Made by a program: the position numbers and the translations under genes. A DNA stretch of 35,875 nucleotides from Peptococcaceae bacterium (lineage in GTDB: Bacteria > Bacillota > Peptococcia > Peptococcales > Peptococcaceae): positions 1 to 35,875 of the forward strand of contig JAFYPD010000047.1 in NCBI GenBank assembly GCA_017547685.1, given 5' to 3'. The notes below the pieces were generated by a model. That model had not been told where the DNA came from and ran no database searches. It was given only the letters and a program-made list of their open reading frames with translations. This document shows, piece by piece, positions 14,484-22,553 of the stretch (positions within the stretch are counted from its first letter, which is position 1; each line of letters starts with the position of its first letter).

Positions 14484-15611
14484 ATGAGTGAGATGGAACA
14501 GGTGATGGAAACGCCTGTATCGTTCCGTCAGCGTGTGCAGGATTTCTGGCAGCTGTTTCTGGAGCATGAGCATGAATTGCGTTTTCGCATGAATAACGAA
14601 CTGGATCCCTCGCAGAGTTATCAGTTTATGAGTCGGCTGCTGGTGAATGTGTTCACGAAACCTGTCTTTCATCTGAAAACGTATGAAGATCACTATGAGC
14701 TGATTGTATCGCCGGACGGCAGCGGCAGCCGGCTGTATCAGCTGGCATACTGGCGGATGCAGGCGCCGGAAGCGCTGGACGAACACTGGGAGATTATCAT
14801 TGGTGTGCCGCCGGCTGAAACACCGGAGATGGCTGCGTTGGAGCTCGACGGGCGCAGCATTGCCGCGACCAGTGTACAGGTTTGGCCGGTACTGCTGGCG
14901 GATGGCAGAATGGGGATAGAAGCCTACAGTGAGGACTTGCTGCCCCTGGGCCCTGATGGTGCTTATACAGCGTTCTGTGCGCTTCTGGAGCAGTGTATCG
15001 GCGAGCTGTGCCTGATGAGCAACATCGAGTATGTAAATGTGCTGGAGCAGCCGGCCATGGAGTCCTGTATCATGCTGTCTGATTTAGATGCTTATATTGC
15101 AGATTTACAGATGAGCGGGCAGCTGCCGCCGCAGGATGACCCGCTGGGCCTGTTTACCAGTTATACGATGGAGCCGCCGGAACAGCAGGTTTATCTGCGG
15201 GATGATATTTATTTCGGCAACACATCGGCTGCAGCGCTGCCGATACTGAACAGTTATTATATTGGAGAGAACGCGTTGTTTGATGAAGCAGCCCGGGAGG
15301 GTGTTATCTGGGGCTTTCTGTTCTTCAACAGTGCTGGTATTGACGCGGAGCAGCGAGTGAATGTGCGGGGTGCCATTGAAGATGAGCTGAACCAGGTTCT
15401 TGCTGAGCGTGGTCTGGGAGAATGCGTGGGAAGTGCATCCGGATATCAGTATGCCTATCTGGACTGCATCTGTTATGACTGGGCAGGTTTTATGGAAGCC
15501 GCGGAGGAAGTGCTGGAAAACTATGTACAGCTGTATCAGATTTCGCTGACCGGCTTTGCCGATTTCAGGCAGAACGGCAATATGTACGTGATGCAGGCTT
15601 ATGAGGAATAA
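14484..15611 (+). CDS. Uncharacterised protein of 375 residues, partner of the DUF4261 gene
   Basis: I do not recognise a named family. The N-terminal stretch 'RVQDFWQLFLEHEHELRF', with a 'FWxxFLExExxL' pattern, is shared with a group of uncharacterised Bacteroides and Firmicutes proteins often found beside DUF4261/SUFU-like genes. The rest is acidic (many Glu and Asp) with no signal peptide or membrane segment, so it is likely a soluble cytoplasmic protein. GGGAGG seven bases before ATG 14484 decides the start. It is the last gene of the block. A conserved partner role for the DUF4261 protein is inference. Confidence 0.75.
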   Translation: MSEMEQVMETPVSFRQRVQDFWQLFLEHEHELRFRMNNELDPSQSYQFMSRLLVNVFTKPVFHLKTYEDHYELIVSPDGSGSRLYQLAYWRMQAPEALDEHWEIIIGVPPAETPEMAALELDGRSIAATSVQVWPVLLADGRMGIEAYSEDLLPLGPDGAYTAFCALLEQCIGELCLMSNIEYVNVLEQPAMESCIMLSDLDAYIADLQMSGQLPPQDDPLGLFTSYTMEPPEQQVYLRDDIYFGNTSAAALPILNSYYIGENALFDEAAREGVIWGFLFFNSAGIDAEQRVNVRGAIEDELNQVLAERGLGECVGSASGYQYAYLDCICYDWAGFMEAAEEVLENYVQLYQISLTGFADFRQNGNMYVMQAYEE

Positions 15612-15752
15612 ACCGGAATTATCATACAGGTAAGAGGTGTGTTTTTTCCCAGAAAGAGATGGATAAACTGTTTTATGCCGTTCATCAGATGAATGGTTCC
15701 AGCTGACAGGCAATTAGAAAAACAGAATGTCTCCAGAAAACAGAATAAAAAG

Positions 15753-15780
15753 GGGAGTATCACGATGCGATACTCCCTTT
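15753..15780. terminator. Bidirectional terminator between convergent genes
   Basis: GGGAGTATC (15753-15761) and GATACTCCC (15769-15777) pair perfectly. There is an A-run before and a TTTT after, so it can serve the DUF4261 operon on the plus strand and the phosphoribosyltransferase-like gene on the minus strand. Confidence 0.88.
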
Positions 15781-15811
15781 TCTGATTTGTGTTCTAACTT
15801 GCAATACCAGA

Positions 15812-16423
15812 TTACGCTTCTTTTTTGTTCAGAACAGGCATTACGATGTCTTCGGATTCTTCGTCCGGCATGTAGTTTTTACCGATTGCAATACAGATGA
15901 TGGTTTTATAACCGGCAGCTTTCAGAATGTCGTGACCGGCTTTTAGGGAAGCACCGTTGGTGGTAACATCATCAAACAGAATTGCGATGGATTCGTCGGT
16001 AATTTCACAGCAGCGGGATTTTTCAATGGATGCCATATGACCGGATACTTTATCATCCACTGCGCCTACGGTTCTGGTACGAACCAGACATTTTGCAGCG
16101 TCAAAAAAGGATTCATTTGCACGGCATAAGTCTTCCACCAGCGGATATAAACCGGAACGGTAGTTGTCGATGGTGCAGGATGGGAATGCATACAGATGTA
16201 CATCTTCGCCTTCCAGTTCTTTGGTCAGTTTATCCCAGTACGGGTCGTTGTACAGGTAACCACGGATATAGTCCAGAGAGTCGTCCAGATTCTGTCTGAA
16301 ATCTAACAGACGATTGCAGTGGTTGTTGTAGAATTCCTGTTTATACATATCGACCGGATAGTAGTCGCACAGGTATAATAATTCAAAGTTTCCATCTGGG
16401 TAAAAATAGCGATGCATTTTCAT
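15812..16423 (-). CDS. Phosphoribosyltransferase-like protein (ComF-like)
   Basis: This 203-residue protein has the PRPP-binding loop 'SIAILFDDVTTNGASL' at residues 145-160, with paired Asp 151-152 and 'TTNGAS' at 154-159. This is the type I phosphoribosyltransferase motif also found in ComF. The N-terminal half has Cys and Tyr residues but no clean zinc-finger pattern, so it is not a standard ComFC. The ATG at 16423 is preceded by GGAGG; a longer frame is open upstream but reads AT-rich intergenic DNA. It lies alone. The substrate is unknown. Confidence 0.72.
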   Translation of the reverse strand: MKMHRYFYPDGNFELLYLCDYYPVDMYKQEFYNNHCNRLLDFRQNLDDSLDYIRGYLYNDPYWDKLTKELEGEDVHLYAFPSCTIDNYRSGLYPLVEDLCRANESFFDAAKCLVRTRTVGAVDDKVSGHMASIEKSRCCEITDESIAILFDDVTTNGASLKAGHDILKAAGYKTIICIAIGKNYMPDEESEDIVMPVLNKKEA

Positions 16424-16780
16424 GATAGATGCCCTCCAGTTAAATATAATTTTGTTCTTGTATAGGCCCGGTATACAAAGCAGAACATTTATAAATAAAT
16501 TAATATTATTACTTATATTATATAAAATTTTTAATATAAATACAATAAATATTTCAGGATGTATCAAAGTTTTGATAACAGCCTGAACTGCATTATGCTA
16601 ATGCATGAAGAATTGATACTAGTCTAACTGATTTTTTTAAAAAAGTAAAGAGCCTTTTGGTCTGACACAGGAGAGAACCCTTGAAAGGATTTTATATTTG
16701 TTATTTTTCTGTATTCCTGTTATGATATAAGGAATAAATAAGTGAGACACAAAACCTATCGAAAAGCAGGTGGAACGAAG
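16424..16780. other. AT-rich divergent intergenic region
   Basis: About 355 bases lie between the phosphoribosyltransferase-like gene and cca. It carries the cca promoter at 16698-16726 and, on the other side, AT-rich sequence that should hold the opposing promoter. I see no gene or RNA structure in it with confidence. Confidence 0.5.
16698..16726 (+). promoter_or_regulatory. Promoter of the cca operon
   Basis: TTGTTA (16698-16703) and TATGAT (16721-16726) with a 17-base spacer lie about 55 bases upstream of the cca start. Confidence 0.62.
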
Positions 16781-18115
16781 ATGAAGATGCATATTCCCCG
16801 GCAGTGTAAGGAAATCCTGGGTCGCTTTGCAGACTATCATCTGCAGGCCTATCTGGTAGGCGGCTGTGTGCGTGACAGCCTGCTGGGAAAAGAGCCAAAA
16901 GACTGGGATATCTGTACGGAAGCATTGCCGGAACAGGTACTAGAGATATTTAAAGACTGCAAAGTGATTCTGACCGGGCTGCAGCATGGCACCGTAACGG
17001 TGATGCTGGGCGGCATGCCGGTGGAGATTACCACATATCGTATTGACGGGGCGTATGAGGACAACCGTCATCCGAAAGAAGTATTTTTCACCAGTGAGCT
17101 GCAGGAGGATTTGAGCCGCCGGGATTTCACAATCAATGCGCTGGCGTATCATCCGGATGAAGGAGTGATTGATTATTTTGACGGCTTAGGCGATTTAGAG
17201 CGGGGTATTATCCGCTGCGTCGGTGATGCGGCCAGCCGGTATCAGGAAGACGGGCTTCGCATTATGCGGGCGATTCGGTTTGCCTGTGTGCTGAATTTTC
17301 AATTTGAAGCGGAGACGGAAAACGCCATCCGGAAATACAGTTATCTGCTTCGCAACATTGCCAGAGAGCGAATTCAGGTGGAGTTTGACAAAATACTTAC
17401 CAGTTCCTGGGCCGACTATGGCCTGGAAACACTGGCGCGGCTGGACTGCTTTCCGTATTTTCTGCCGGAGCTCTGCCATACCTGGCAGTTTGCCCAGAAT
17501 GGCGGACAGCATCAGTATGATGTTTTTACCCACTCGCTGAAAGCAGTGGCACTGGTGCCGCCAACCGTGGTATTGCGGTTAACTATGCTGCTGCACGATA
17601 TTGCAAAACCTTTTGTGTGGAAGCAGCAGGAAGAGAAAGATTTGTTTGACGGACACAGCGAGATGGGGGCACAGCTGGCTGGCCGGATTCTGGAGCGGCT
17701 CCGCTACGACAAAAAAACCATTGCGCAGGTGCAGCAGTTAATCGGCCAGCATGAACGATTGCTGAAAGTGGATGAAATCTGTCTGCGGCAGGCTGCGGCT
17801 GACCTTGGATTTGACGGTGTGCGCAATCTGATTGCGGTGAAACGGGCCGATGTGCGGGCCCACAGTGATGCCATGGCGCAGATGGTGCTGGAGCCCTTTG
17901 ACCAGATGGAAGCTCTGCTGGACCGAATAGAACAGCGGGGGGATTGCTGCTCGCTGAAACAGCTGGCCGTATCGGGCAGGGACCTGACAGCGCTGGGGTA
18001 CAAAGGGCGGCAGATTGGCAACCTTCTGAATCAGTTACTGCAGCTGGTACTGGAAAATCCGGCCTGTAACAATCGGGAGTATTTATTGAATCAGGTGAAA
18101 GAGGAAGTCTTATGA
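16781..18115 (+). CDS. cca: CCA-adding tRNA nucleotidyltransferase
   Basis: This 444-residue class II nucleotidyltransferase has 'YLVGGCVRDSLLGKEPKDWDICT' with Gly27-Gly28 and the catalytic Asp41 and Asp43. It then has the 'SRRDFTINALAY' motif C (113-123) and 'EDGLRIMRAIRFA' (156-168) that reads the incoming nucleotide. A C-terminal HD-like part follows, with 'LLHDIAKPF'. It adds or repairs the 3' CCA end of tRNA in the cytoplasm. The ATG at 16781 follows AGGTGGA; a longer open start at 16742 has no ribosome site. Its stop overlaps the SpoU methyltransferase gene by four bases, so the two are co-translated. Confidence 0.93.
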   Translation: MKMHIPRQCKEILGRFADYHLQAYLVGGCVRDSLLGKEPKDWDICTEALPEQVLEIFKDCKVILTGLQHGTVTVMLGGMPVEITTYRIDGAYEDNRHPKEVFFTSELQEDLSRRDFTINALAYHPDEGVIDYFDGLGDLERGIIRCVGDAASRYQEDGLRIMRAIRFACVLNFQFEAETENAIRKYSYLLRNIARERIQVEFDKILTSSWADYGLETLARLDCFPYFLPELCHTWQFAQNGGQHQYDVFTHSLKAVALVPPTVVLRLTMLLHDIAKPFVWKQQEEKDLFDGHSEMGAQLAGRILERLRYDKKTIAQVQQLIGQHERLLKVDEICLRQAAADLGFDGVRNLIAVKRADVRAHSDAMAQMVLEPFDQMEALLDRIEQRGDCCSLKQLAVSGRDLTALGYKGRQIGNLLNQLLQLVLENPACNNREYLLNQVKEEVL

Positions 18116-18894
18116 TAAAACAACGGGAAATCATTCAATCGGAACAGAATCAGTGGCTGAAACGGTGTAAAGCATTGCAGCAGAAAAAATACCGGCAGCA
18201 GTATGGGCAGTTTGTGGCCGAAGGTCTGCGTTTTGTGCAGGAGGCACTGGAAAATCAGGCGGCTCAGGTGGTGCTGCTGGATGAACAGCAGCAGGAGCTG
18301 GCAGAACAGATAGCGGCAGGCGATACACCGGTTTATCTGGTGAAAGCAGGTTTGCTGGCAAAAACATTGAATACTGTGAATCCGCAGGGCATTGCAGCCA
18401 TTGCACAGCAGAAACAATGGAACTGGCAGGACGTTGCCGTCATGAAACAGATTGTCATTATTGACGGTGTGCAGGATCCGGGCAACCTGGGCACTATTAT
18501 GCGCACGGCGCTGGCTTCTGACACCCAGGCTATGATTTGTTTAAAAGGCACAGTGGATTTATACAACGATAAAACCCTGCGTTCCACCATGGGTGCTGTG
18601 TTCCGGCTGCCGGTCTATCATATCGATGATGTGGCAGCGATGCAGGATGACCTGCATCGGTGGGGATTTCAGCTGGCAGTGGCTGATATCCGCGCAGAGC
18701 AGTATCATTACCAGATGCAGTTTCCGGAAAAAACTGCGCTGGTGGTCAGCAATGAGGCCAATGGACCGCAGTTCATCAAAACAGGGGATATTATGGTGAA
18801 GATTCCGCTGTATCAGCAGGCAGAGTCGCTGAACGTGGCAGTGGCGGCGGGGATTCTGCTCTATGCCATCCGTACTGCGAGAGAGGAGAGATAA
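18112..18894 (+). CDS. SpoU/TrmH-family RNA 2'-O-methyltransferase
   Basis: This is a 260-residue SPOUT enzyme. It has an N-terminal substrate-binding region 'NQWLKRCKALQQKKYRQQYGQFVAEG', typical of RNA 2'-O-ribose methyltransferases. It then has motif 1 'DGVQDPGNLGTIMRTA' (118-133), motif 2 'SNEANGP' (213-219) and motif 3 'IPLYQQAESLNVAVAAGILLY' (231-251), which build the knotted SAM site. The exact RNA position it methylates cannot be told, though 23S rRNA is the usual target for this layout. It is coupled to cca by an ATGA overlap and followed after one base by a small gene. Confidence 0.9.
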   Translation: MIKQREIIQSEQNQWLKRCKALQQKKYRQQYGQFVAEGLRFVQEALENQAAQVVLLDEQQQELAEQIAAGDTPVYLVKAGLLAKTLNTVNPQGIAAIAQQKQWNWQDVAVMKQIVIIDGVQDPGNLGTIMRTALASDTQAMICLKGTVDLYNDKTLRSTMGAVFRLPVYHIDDVAAMQDDLHRWGFQLAVADIRAEQYHYQMQFPEKTALVVSNEANGPQFIKTGDIMVKIPLYQQAESLNVAVAAGILLYAIRTAREER

Positions 18895-18895
18895 C

Positions 18896-19138
18896 ATGTA
18901 TTTTCGGCCAAAATGGGAGGAAGTTTACTGGTACCTGGGCCAGAATGAAGAGGATAAATGGACTTTTATGACAAAGGCATGTGTCAATGACTGGATGGAT
19001 CTGTACCATATCAGCATGCATAACTGTTATCGCACAAAAGATGAGGCTATTGATGATGTGTATGAGATGCTTTCCAAAATCACGCAGGATGACGGGTATA
19101 TGGTGTGGCAGAGGGATGGAGATCCTGATGCATTCTAA
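18896..19138 (+). CDS. Small conserved-looking acidic protein, 80 residues
   Basis: I do not recognise a family. The frame reads MYFRPKWEEVYWYLGQNEED, 'WTFMTKACVNDWMDLYHISM', then 'YRTKDEAIDDVYEMLSKI'. It is acidic and rich in Trp and Tyr, a globular soluble protein. It starts one base after the stop of the SpoU gene, with GAGAGGAGA as ribosome site, and ends right at a terminator, so it is the last gene of the cca operon. Confidence 0.72.
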   Translation: MYFRPKWEEVYWYLGQNEEDKWTFMTKACVNDWMDLYHISMHNCYRTKDEAIDDVYEMLSKITQDDGYMVWQRDGDPDAF

Positions 19139-19140
19139 AA

Positions 19141-19174
19141 AAATGAGCGCAGAAACTTTCTGCGCTCATTTTTT
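19141..19174. terminator. Bidirectional terminator between the cca operon and the MATE gene
   Basis: A perfect 13-base stem, ATGAGCGCAGAAA (19143-19155) with TTTCTGCGCTCAT (19157-19169), has a one-base loop, so two or three pairs must open in practice. A-runs precede and T-runs follow, so it works in both directions for the converging genes. Confidence 0.9.
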
Positions 19175-20540
19175 ACACCAGCACTTTCATCCATCTGCCG
19201 CTGAAGGAGCGCCACAGACATAATACAAATTTGACGGCTTCTTCGGCGATGACCAGCGCGTAAACCAGATAAACCGGCCACTGCAATACTAACGCGCCGA
19301 TAAATGCCAGCGGCACACCGATAAACCACATGGTGCAGCTCTCGAACAGTAACGAGAATACCACATCGCCGCCAGCGCGGAGGATTCCCATGATAACAGT
19401 CATATTAATCAGTTTGAGCGGCATAGACAGTGCCAGAATGCGAATCATCAGCAGGGCATCGTTTGCCACCTGTGCCGACTCTAAATCATAGAACCACAGG
19501 AAGACCGGCGCAAAGAGCAGAATTAGAACGGTCAGCAGAATACCGATGACGAAACAGAGCAGAATGGATCGATACGCGTAAACCGTGGCCCGTTTTGTCA
19601 GACCGCGGCCAATGGTGTTTCCTACCATAGTGGCGGTGGCACCAGATACGCCGATGCCGAAAATCAGGAACAGGTTCTGCACCGTGTTGGCAATCTGGAT
19701 GCTGGCCAGTGCATCGGTATTGATGCGGCCGTAAGCTGCCGTGTAAACGATGGTTGCCAGCCCCCAGCATAATTCATTCAGGATAACCGGCAGTACCGTA
19801 CGAATGTCCTGCTGCAAAAAAGCCGGGCGCAGGTCAAACTCCGATGGCTTGATTGCCAGCGGTGTCTGTTTCAGATAAACATACAGAATAATGATGGAGG
19901 CTTCCAGAATACGGGAAATCAGCGTTGCCAGCGCAGCACCTTCCACGCCTAAGGCCGGCGCCCCGAATTTACCGAAAATCAGAATATAGTTTAAGAGTGT
20001 GTTGGTGACCAGTGCGAACGTGCTGGCAATCATGGGCAGAAAAGCATTCTCGATACTGCGGGATGCATAGCCGAAGGCATAGGTCAGGCCGGAAAAGATG
20101 GTGCCGGCAGTCAGAGTACGGATATAAACAGCCCCTAAGCGAACAACTTCCGGGTCATCGTTGAACAGCAGAATAATCTGTTCGGCGAATAAAAGACCGG
20201 CCAGCGTGAACAGCACGCCAATGCCCAGCGCATACAGAATGATAATGCCAAGGTACCGCCTGATGGCAGGAATGTCCTGTCTGCCCCAGTACTGGGCAAT
20301 AAAGATGCAGTATCCGCTGCACACCCCAACCAGCGCCACAATGTTAAAAAAGAAAAACTGTGTGGCTACGCCGACAGCGGCCAGTTCCACCGTGCCAATC
20401 CGGCCGATCATGATGGTGTCAATCATATTCAGGGAGGAGGATATCAGGTTTTGCAAAATGATAGGCACCGCAATTTTCAACAGGGTGGAAGAAAAGGTGC
20501 GGTCGTGATAAAAGTCAAGCAGAAACTGCCGCAATGTCAT
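19173..20540 (-). CDS. MATE-family multidrug/sodium antiporter
   Basis: This 455-residue membrane protein has about twelve hydrophobic segments. It starts 'FSSTLLKIAVPIILQNLISSSLNMIDTIMIGRIGTVELAAVGVATQFFF', the clear MatE opening with the 'GRIGTVELAAVG' loop. The second half repeats the fold at 'DALASIQIANTVQNLFLIFGIGVSGATATMVGNTIGRG', matching the usual two-bundle layout. It should export cationic compounds against Na+ or H+; the substrate is unknown. AAAGGA precedes the ATG. It stands alone, with a terminator shared with the cca operon. Confidence 0.93.
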   Translation of the reverse strand: MTLRQFLLDFYHDRTFSSTLLKIAVPIILQNLISSSLNMIDTIMIGRIGTVELAAVGVATQFFFFNIVALVGVCSGYCIFIAQYWGRQDIPAIRRYLGIIILYALGIGVLFTLAGLLFAEQIILLFNDDPEVVRLGAVYIRTLTAGTIFSGLTYAFGYASRSIENAFLPMIASTFALVTNTLLNYILIFGKFGAPALGVEGAALATLISRILEASIIILYVYLKQTPLAIKPSEFDLRPAFLQQDIRTVLPVILNELCWGLATIVYTAAYGRINTDALASIQIANTVQNLFLIFGIGVSGATATMVGNTIGRGLTKRATVYAYRSILLCFVIGILLTVLILLFAPVFLWFYDLESAQVANDALLMIRILALSMPLKLINMTVIMGILRAGGDVVFSLLFESCTMWFIGVPLAFIGALVLQWPVYLVYALVIAEEAVKFVLCLWRSFSGRWMKVLV

Positions 20541-20642
20541 CAGTCCTTTATAGTTAAGCTAATTACAGATAAAGAATACCTTTTATCTTACACCGTTCTG
20601 CTAGAAGTGTAAACAAAACAGTATAAAAACTTGTACCAGACA

Positions 20643-20687
20643 GTAAAAACCGCTGTGTCAGAATATTTCATCTGCGCACAGCGGTTT
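20643..20687 (-). terminator. Terminator after the small coiled-coil protein gene
   Basis: AAACCGCTGTG (20647-20657) and CACAGCGGTTT (20677-20687) pair perfectly. Read on the minus strand the stem ends in a T-run, about 20 bases after the stop of the gene at 20709. Confidence 0.88.
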
Positions 20688-20708
20688 ATTTCCGATTTAG
20701 AAACTGGA

Positions 20709-21059
20709 TCACATGCTGGCAACGAACATAGTACTTACAGTTGTTTTGTGATTCTGTAAGGTGCTAATGCGTGCTGCAAGTGCATAGCCTTCTTCTGCAG
20801 CGGCTTTGCGGTATTTTGCTTCTGCAATTTCGATCTCACGGTTCAGAGCAATCAGTTCCAGAACCAGTTGTTTTAATGCTTCTTCTTCTGGTAAAACAGT
20901 GTTTACCAGCAGTTTTTCCGATTTGTTGTCTGCTTTCTGCAGCGCTTCTGCAGCTTCAGCCTCATTCAGTTCAACAGGCTGTGCAAATTTTACATCCGGA
21001 GCCAACAGCTCTTCGGTGGACGCCGCTAATGGGATTGCTTGAATTTCTTGCAGATTCAT
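20709..21059 (-). CDS. Small Ala/Glu-rich coiled-coil protein, 116 residues
   Basis: I recognise no family. The start is strongly supported by AAGGAGGG ahead of the ATG at 21059. The N-terminus is Ala- and Glu-rich ('VELNEAEAAEALQKADNKSEKLL'). The second half is a continuous amphipathic helix 'EEEALKQLVLELIALNREIE' running on to 'EYRKAAAEE'-like sequence, so a coiled coil or structural role is likely. It has no signal peptide or Cys and is expressed alone from its own promoter, with its own terminator. Confidence 0.75.
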   Translation of the reverse strand: MNLQEIQAIPLAASTEELLAPDVKFAQPVELNEAEAAEALQKADNKSEKLLVNTVLPEEEALKQLVLELIALNREIEIAEAKYRKAAAEEGYALAARISTLQNHKTTVSTMFVASM

Positions 21060-21235
21060 AAAAATGCCCTCCTTAAAGGTTACGTATTTTAAAATGATAA
21101 ATTAATTATATCACAGTTATTAGTAAAGTACATTCCTTTTTACAAAATAGACGCAATAAATTATAATTTTTTTTATAGTAGAAAGCAGTGTTTTTAGAAA
21201 CCGTATTTTGTGGTATATTTATAGTAAGAAGATAC

Positions 21236-21257
21236 CATTCAGTATATTGACTGAATG
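21236..21257 (+). promoter_or_regulatory. Palindromic operator upstream of the first nitroreductase gene
   Basis: CATTCAGT (21236-21243) and ACTGAATG (21250-21257) form a perfect 8-bp dyad with a 6-base spacer, about 30 bases before the ATG at 21289. A -10-like TATAGT (21220-21225) lies just upstream, so the dyad would sit at the start of transcription, a typical place for a repressor. Confidence 0.6.
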
Positions 21258-21288
21258 TAACAGATATGCATGAAAAGAGGGCGTTCAT

Positions 21289-21834
21289 ATGAAAAGAGTT
21301 TTAGAGCAGGAAATTATGCATGAGATGATGGAACGGTATTCTACCATTTATTTTTCTGATGAGCCGGTGGCGGAAGAAGATTTAAAAGGTATCTTGCTGG
21401 CAGCCACCCAGGCACCGTCTGCATACAACGAACAGCCGTGGCGGTTCTATGTGGCAAAAACACCGCAGGATAAAGAAATGCTGATGGAATATATGATGCC
21501 AAGTGAAAAGGAATGGATTGCCAAAGCACCGGTTCTGATTCTGCTGGCTGGAAACATGGGAGATACACACAATGGTTTGTACAATTACTGGACTGCTTTT
21601 GATACCGGCTGTGCCTGGGGGTATCTCACGCTGGAAGCGCAGAGAAGAGGGTATGTAACCCACTGTATCGGTTCTTTTGACCGGATTGATTTGCGCAGCG
21701 AGTTTCAGGTTTCGGAGGATTTAGAACTCTACGGCATTGTGGCGCTGGGGCGTCCTGCCGATACGGCAGCGGCAGCGAAGGAAAAACAGATGCCGCGCAA
21801 AACAGTAAATGCAGTTCAGCTGCGTCGCCGATAA
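21289..21834 (+). CDS. Nitroreductase-family FMN oxidoreductase
   Basis: This 181-residue nitroreductase-fold protein has 'MMERYSTIYFSDEPVAEEDLKGILLAATQAPSAYNEQPWRFYVAK', the flavin-binding N-terminal region with 'APSAYNEQPW'. Its C-terminal 'DTGCAWGYLTLEAQRRGYVTHCIG' and 'YGIVALGRP' complete the fold. It should use NAD(P)H and FMN to reduce nitro compounds, quinones or related electrophiles. The ATG follows AGAGGG. It has its own promoter and the operator dyad at 21236-21257. The CadC-type regulator gene begins about 100 bases downstream. It is unlike the second nitroreductase at 31718. Confidence 0.85.
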   Translation: MKRVLEQEIMHEMMERYSTIYFSDEPVAEEDLKGILLAATQAPSAYNEQPWRFYVAKTPQDKEMLMEYMMPSEKEWIAKAPVLILLAGNMGDTHNGLYNYWTAFDTGCAWGYLTLEAQRRGYVTHCIGSFDRIDLRSEFQVSEDLELYGIVALGRPADTAAAAKEKQMPRKTVNAVQLRRR

Positions 21835-21870
21835 TAAGCATTTTTTATTTTTCTGATTTTTAAGAAAATG

Positions 21871-21910
21871 TTAAGAATGGATTGCATTTTTGTTCACAAA
21901 TAAATTTGTG
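21871..21910 (+). promoter_or_regulatory. Regulatory element upstream of the CadC-type gene, with palindromic operator
   Basis: The stretch starts TTAAGAAT, followed by GGATTGCATT and TTGTTCACAAATAAA. It contains a perfect palindrome, CACAAAT-AA-ATTTGTG, at 21895-21910. ArsR/SmtB proteins bind such AT-rich dyads near their own promoter, so self-repression is likely. A close relative of the whole stretch occurs at 22300-22335, before the hydrogenase operon. Confidence 0.68.
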
Positions 21911-21940
21911 CTGAAACTACAGAGATGGGGGGCTGTCTGG

Positions 21941-22285
21941 ATGGAAGAGCAATGGCAATGTGATGAGTTCTGTGTACACAACAGTGTGCTGGAACAGATT
22001 CAGAAAAACCGGATTGCAGAAGAAAAAAGCCAGCAAACGGCCGAATTATTCAAAGTTCTGGGCGACAATACCCGGGTGAAGATTTTATATTATCTATTGC
22101 AGGCTGAATTGTGTGTTTGCGATTTGACCGTACTGGTTGGCAGTACACAGTCGGCGGTATCTCATCAGTTGCGCGTATTACGCAATTTAAGAATCGTGCA
22201 GGGGAGGAAGGAAGGAAAGCAGGTTTTTTACAGCATCTGTAACGACCATGTGCGACAATTACTGTGGGAGGCACTGGCGTTATAA
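21941..22285 (+). CDS. CadC-type ArsR/SmtB metal-sensing repressor
   Basis: This 114-residue winged-helix protein has 'ELFKVLGDNTRVKILYYLLQAELCVCDLTVLVGSTQSAVSHQLRVLRNLRIVQGRKEGKQVFYSI'. The Cys pattern is the CadC one: C7 and C11 in the N-terminal arm and C58 and C60 in the 'LCVCDL' helix. These four thiolates bind Cd, Pb or Zn in CadC (the alpha-3N site). ATG 21941, preceded by a run of six G, is the chosen start; an upstream open frame has no site and would cover the operator. No CadA or other efflux gene is near; the next gene downstream is a hydrogenase. So the metal it senses, or a Cys-redox signal, is uncertain. Confidence 0.87.
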   Translation: MEEQWQCDEFCVHNSVLEQIQKNRIAEEKSQQTAELFKVLGDNTRVKILYYLLQAELCVCDLTVLVGSTQSAVSHQLRVLRNLRIVQGRKEGKQVFYSICNDHVRQLLWEALAL

Positions 22286-22299
22286 AAAATACAAATTGC

Positions 22300-22335
22300 T
22301 TAACAATAGGGGATTGCATTGTTTTTCACAATAAA
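22300..22335 (+). promoter_or_regulatory. Second copy of the CadC-region element, before the hydrogenase operon
   Basis: TTAACAAT, then GGGGATTGCATT, TTTTTCACAA and TAAA repeat the element at 21871 with about 85-90% identity over the core, apart from a 3-base and a 1-base indel. It lies about 220 bases before the hydrogenase ATG. The right half of the palindrome is degenerate here. Between it and the ATG there is a further stretch of about 200 bases in which I identify no gene. Confidence 0.6.
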
Positions 22336-22553
22336 AAAAGATTGCGTAAACCCTAGAAAGCAGTATAGAATGATACCAGGATAGTCGTGTTGTCCTAGAA
22401 TACTCATTAAAGTATGGGAAGTCTGTTTTGACAGTCGGCAGCAGTACATGTGGCGGTCTGCAGTGAATGGACTGAAATACAGACGGATCATTTTAAAGTT
22501 TAAAAGCTTTATGTAATGGTTTCATTAATTTTTATTTCGTTGAGGTGAATAAA

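Noticed and set aside
16640..16700. Purine-rich stretch before cca considered as a riboswitch
   Set aside because: No stable paired structure or known riboswitch core could be drawn from it, and a plain promoter lies just after.
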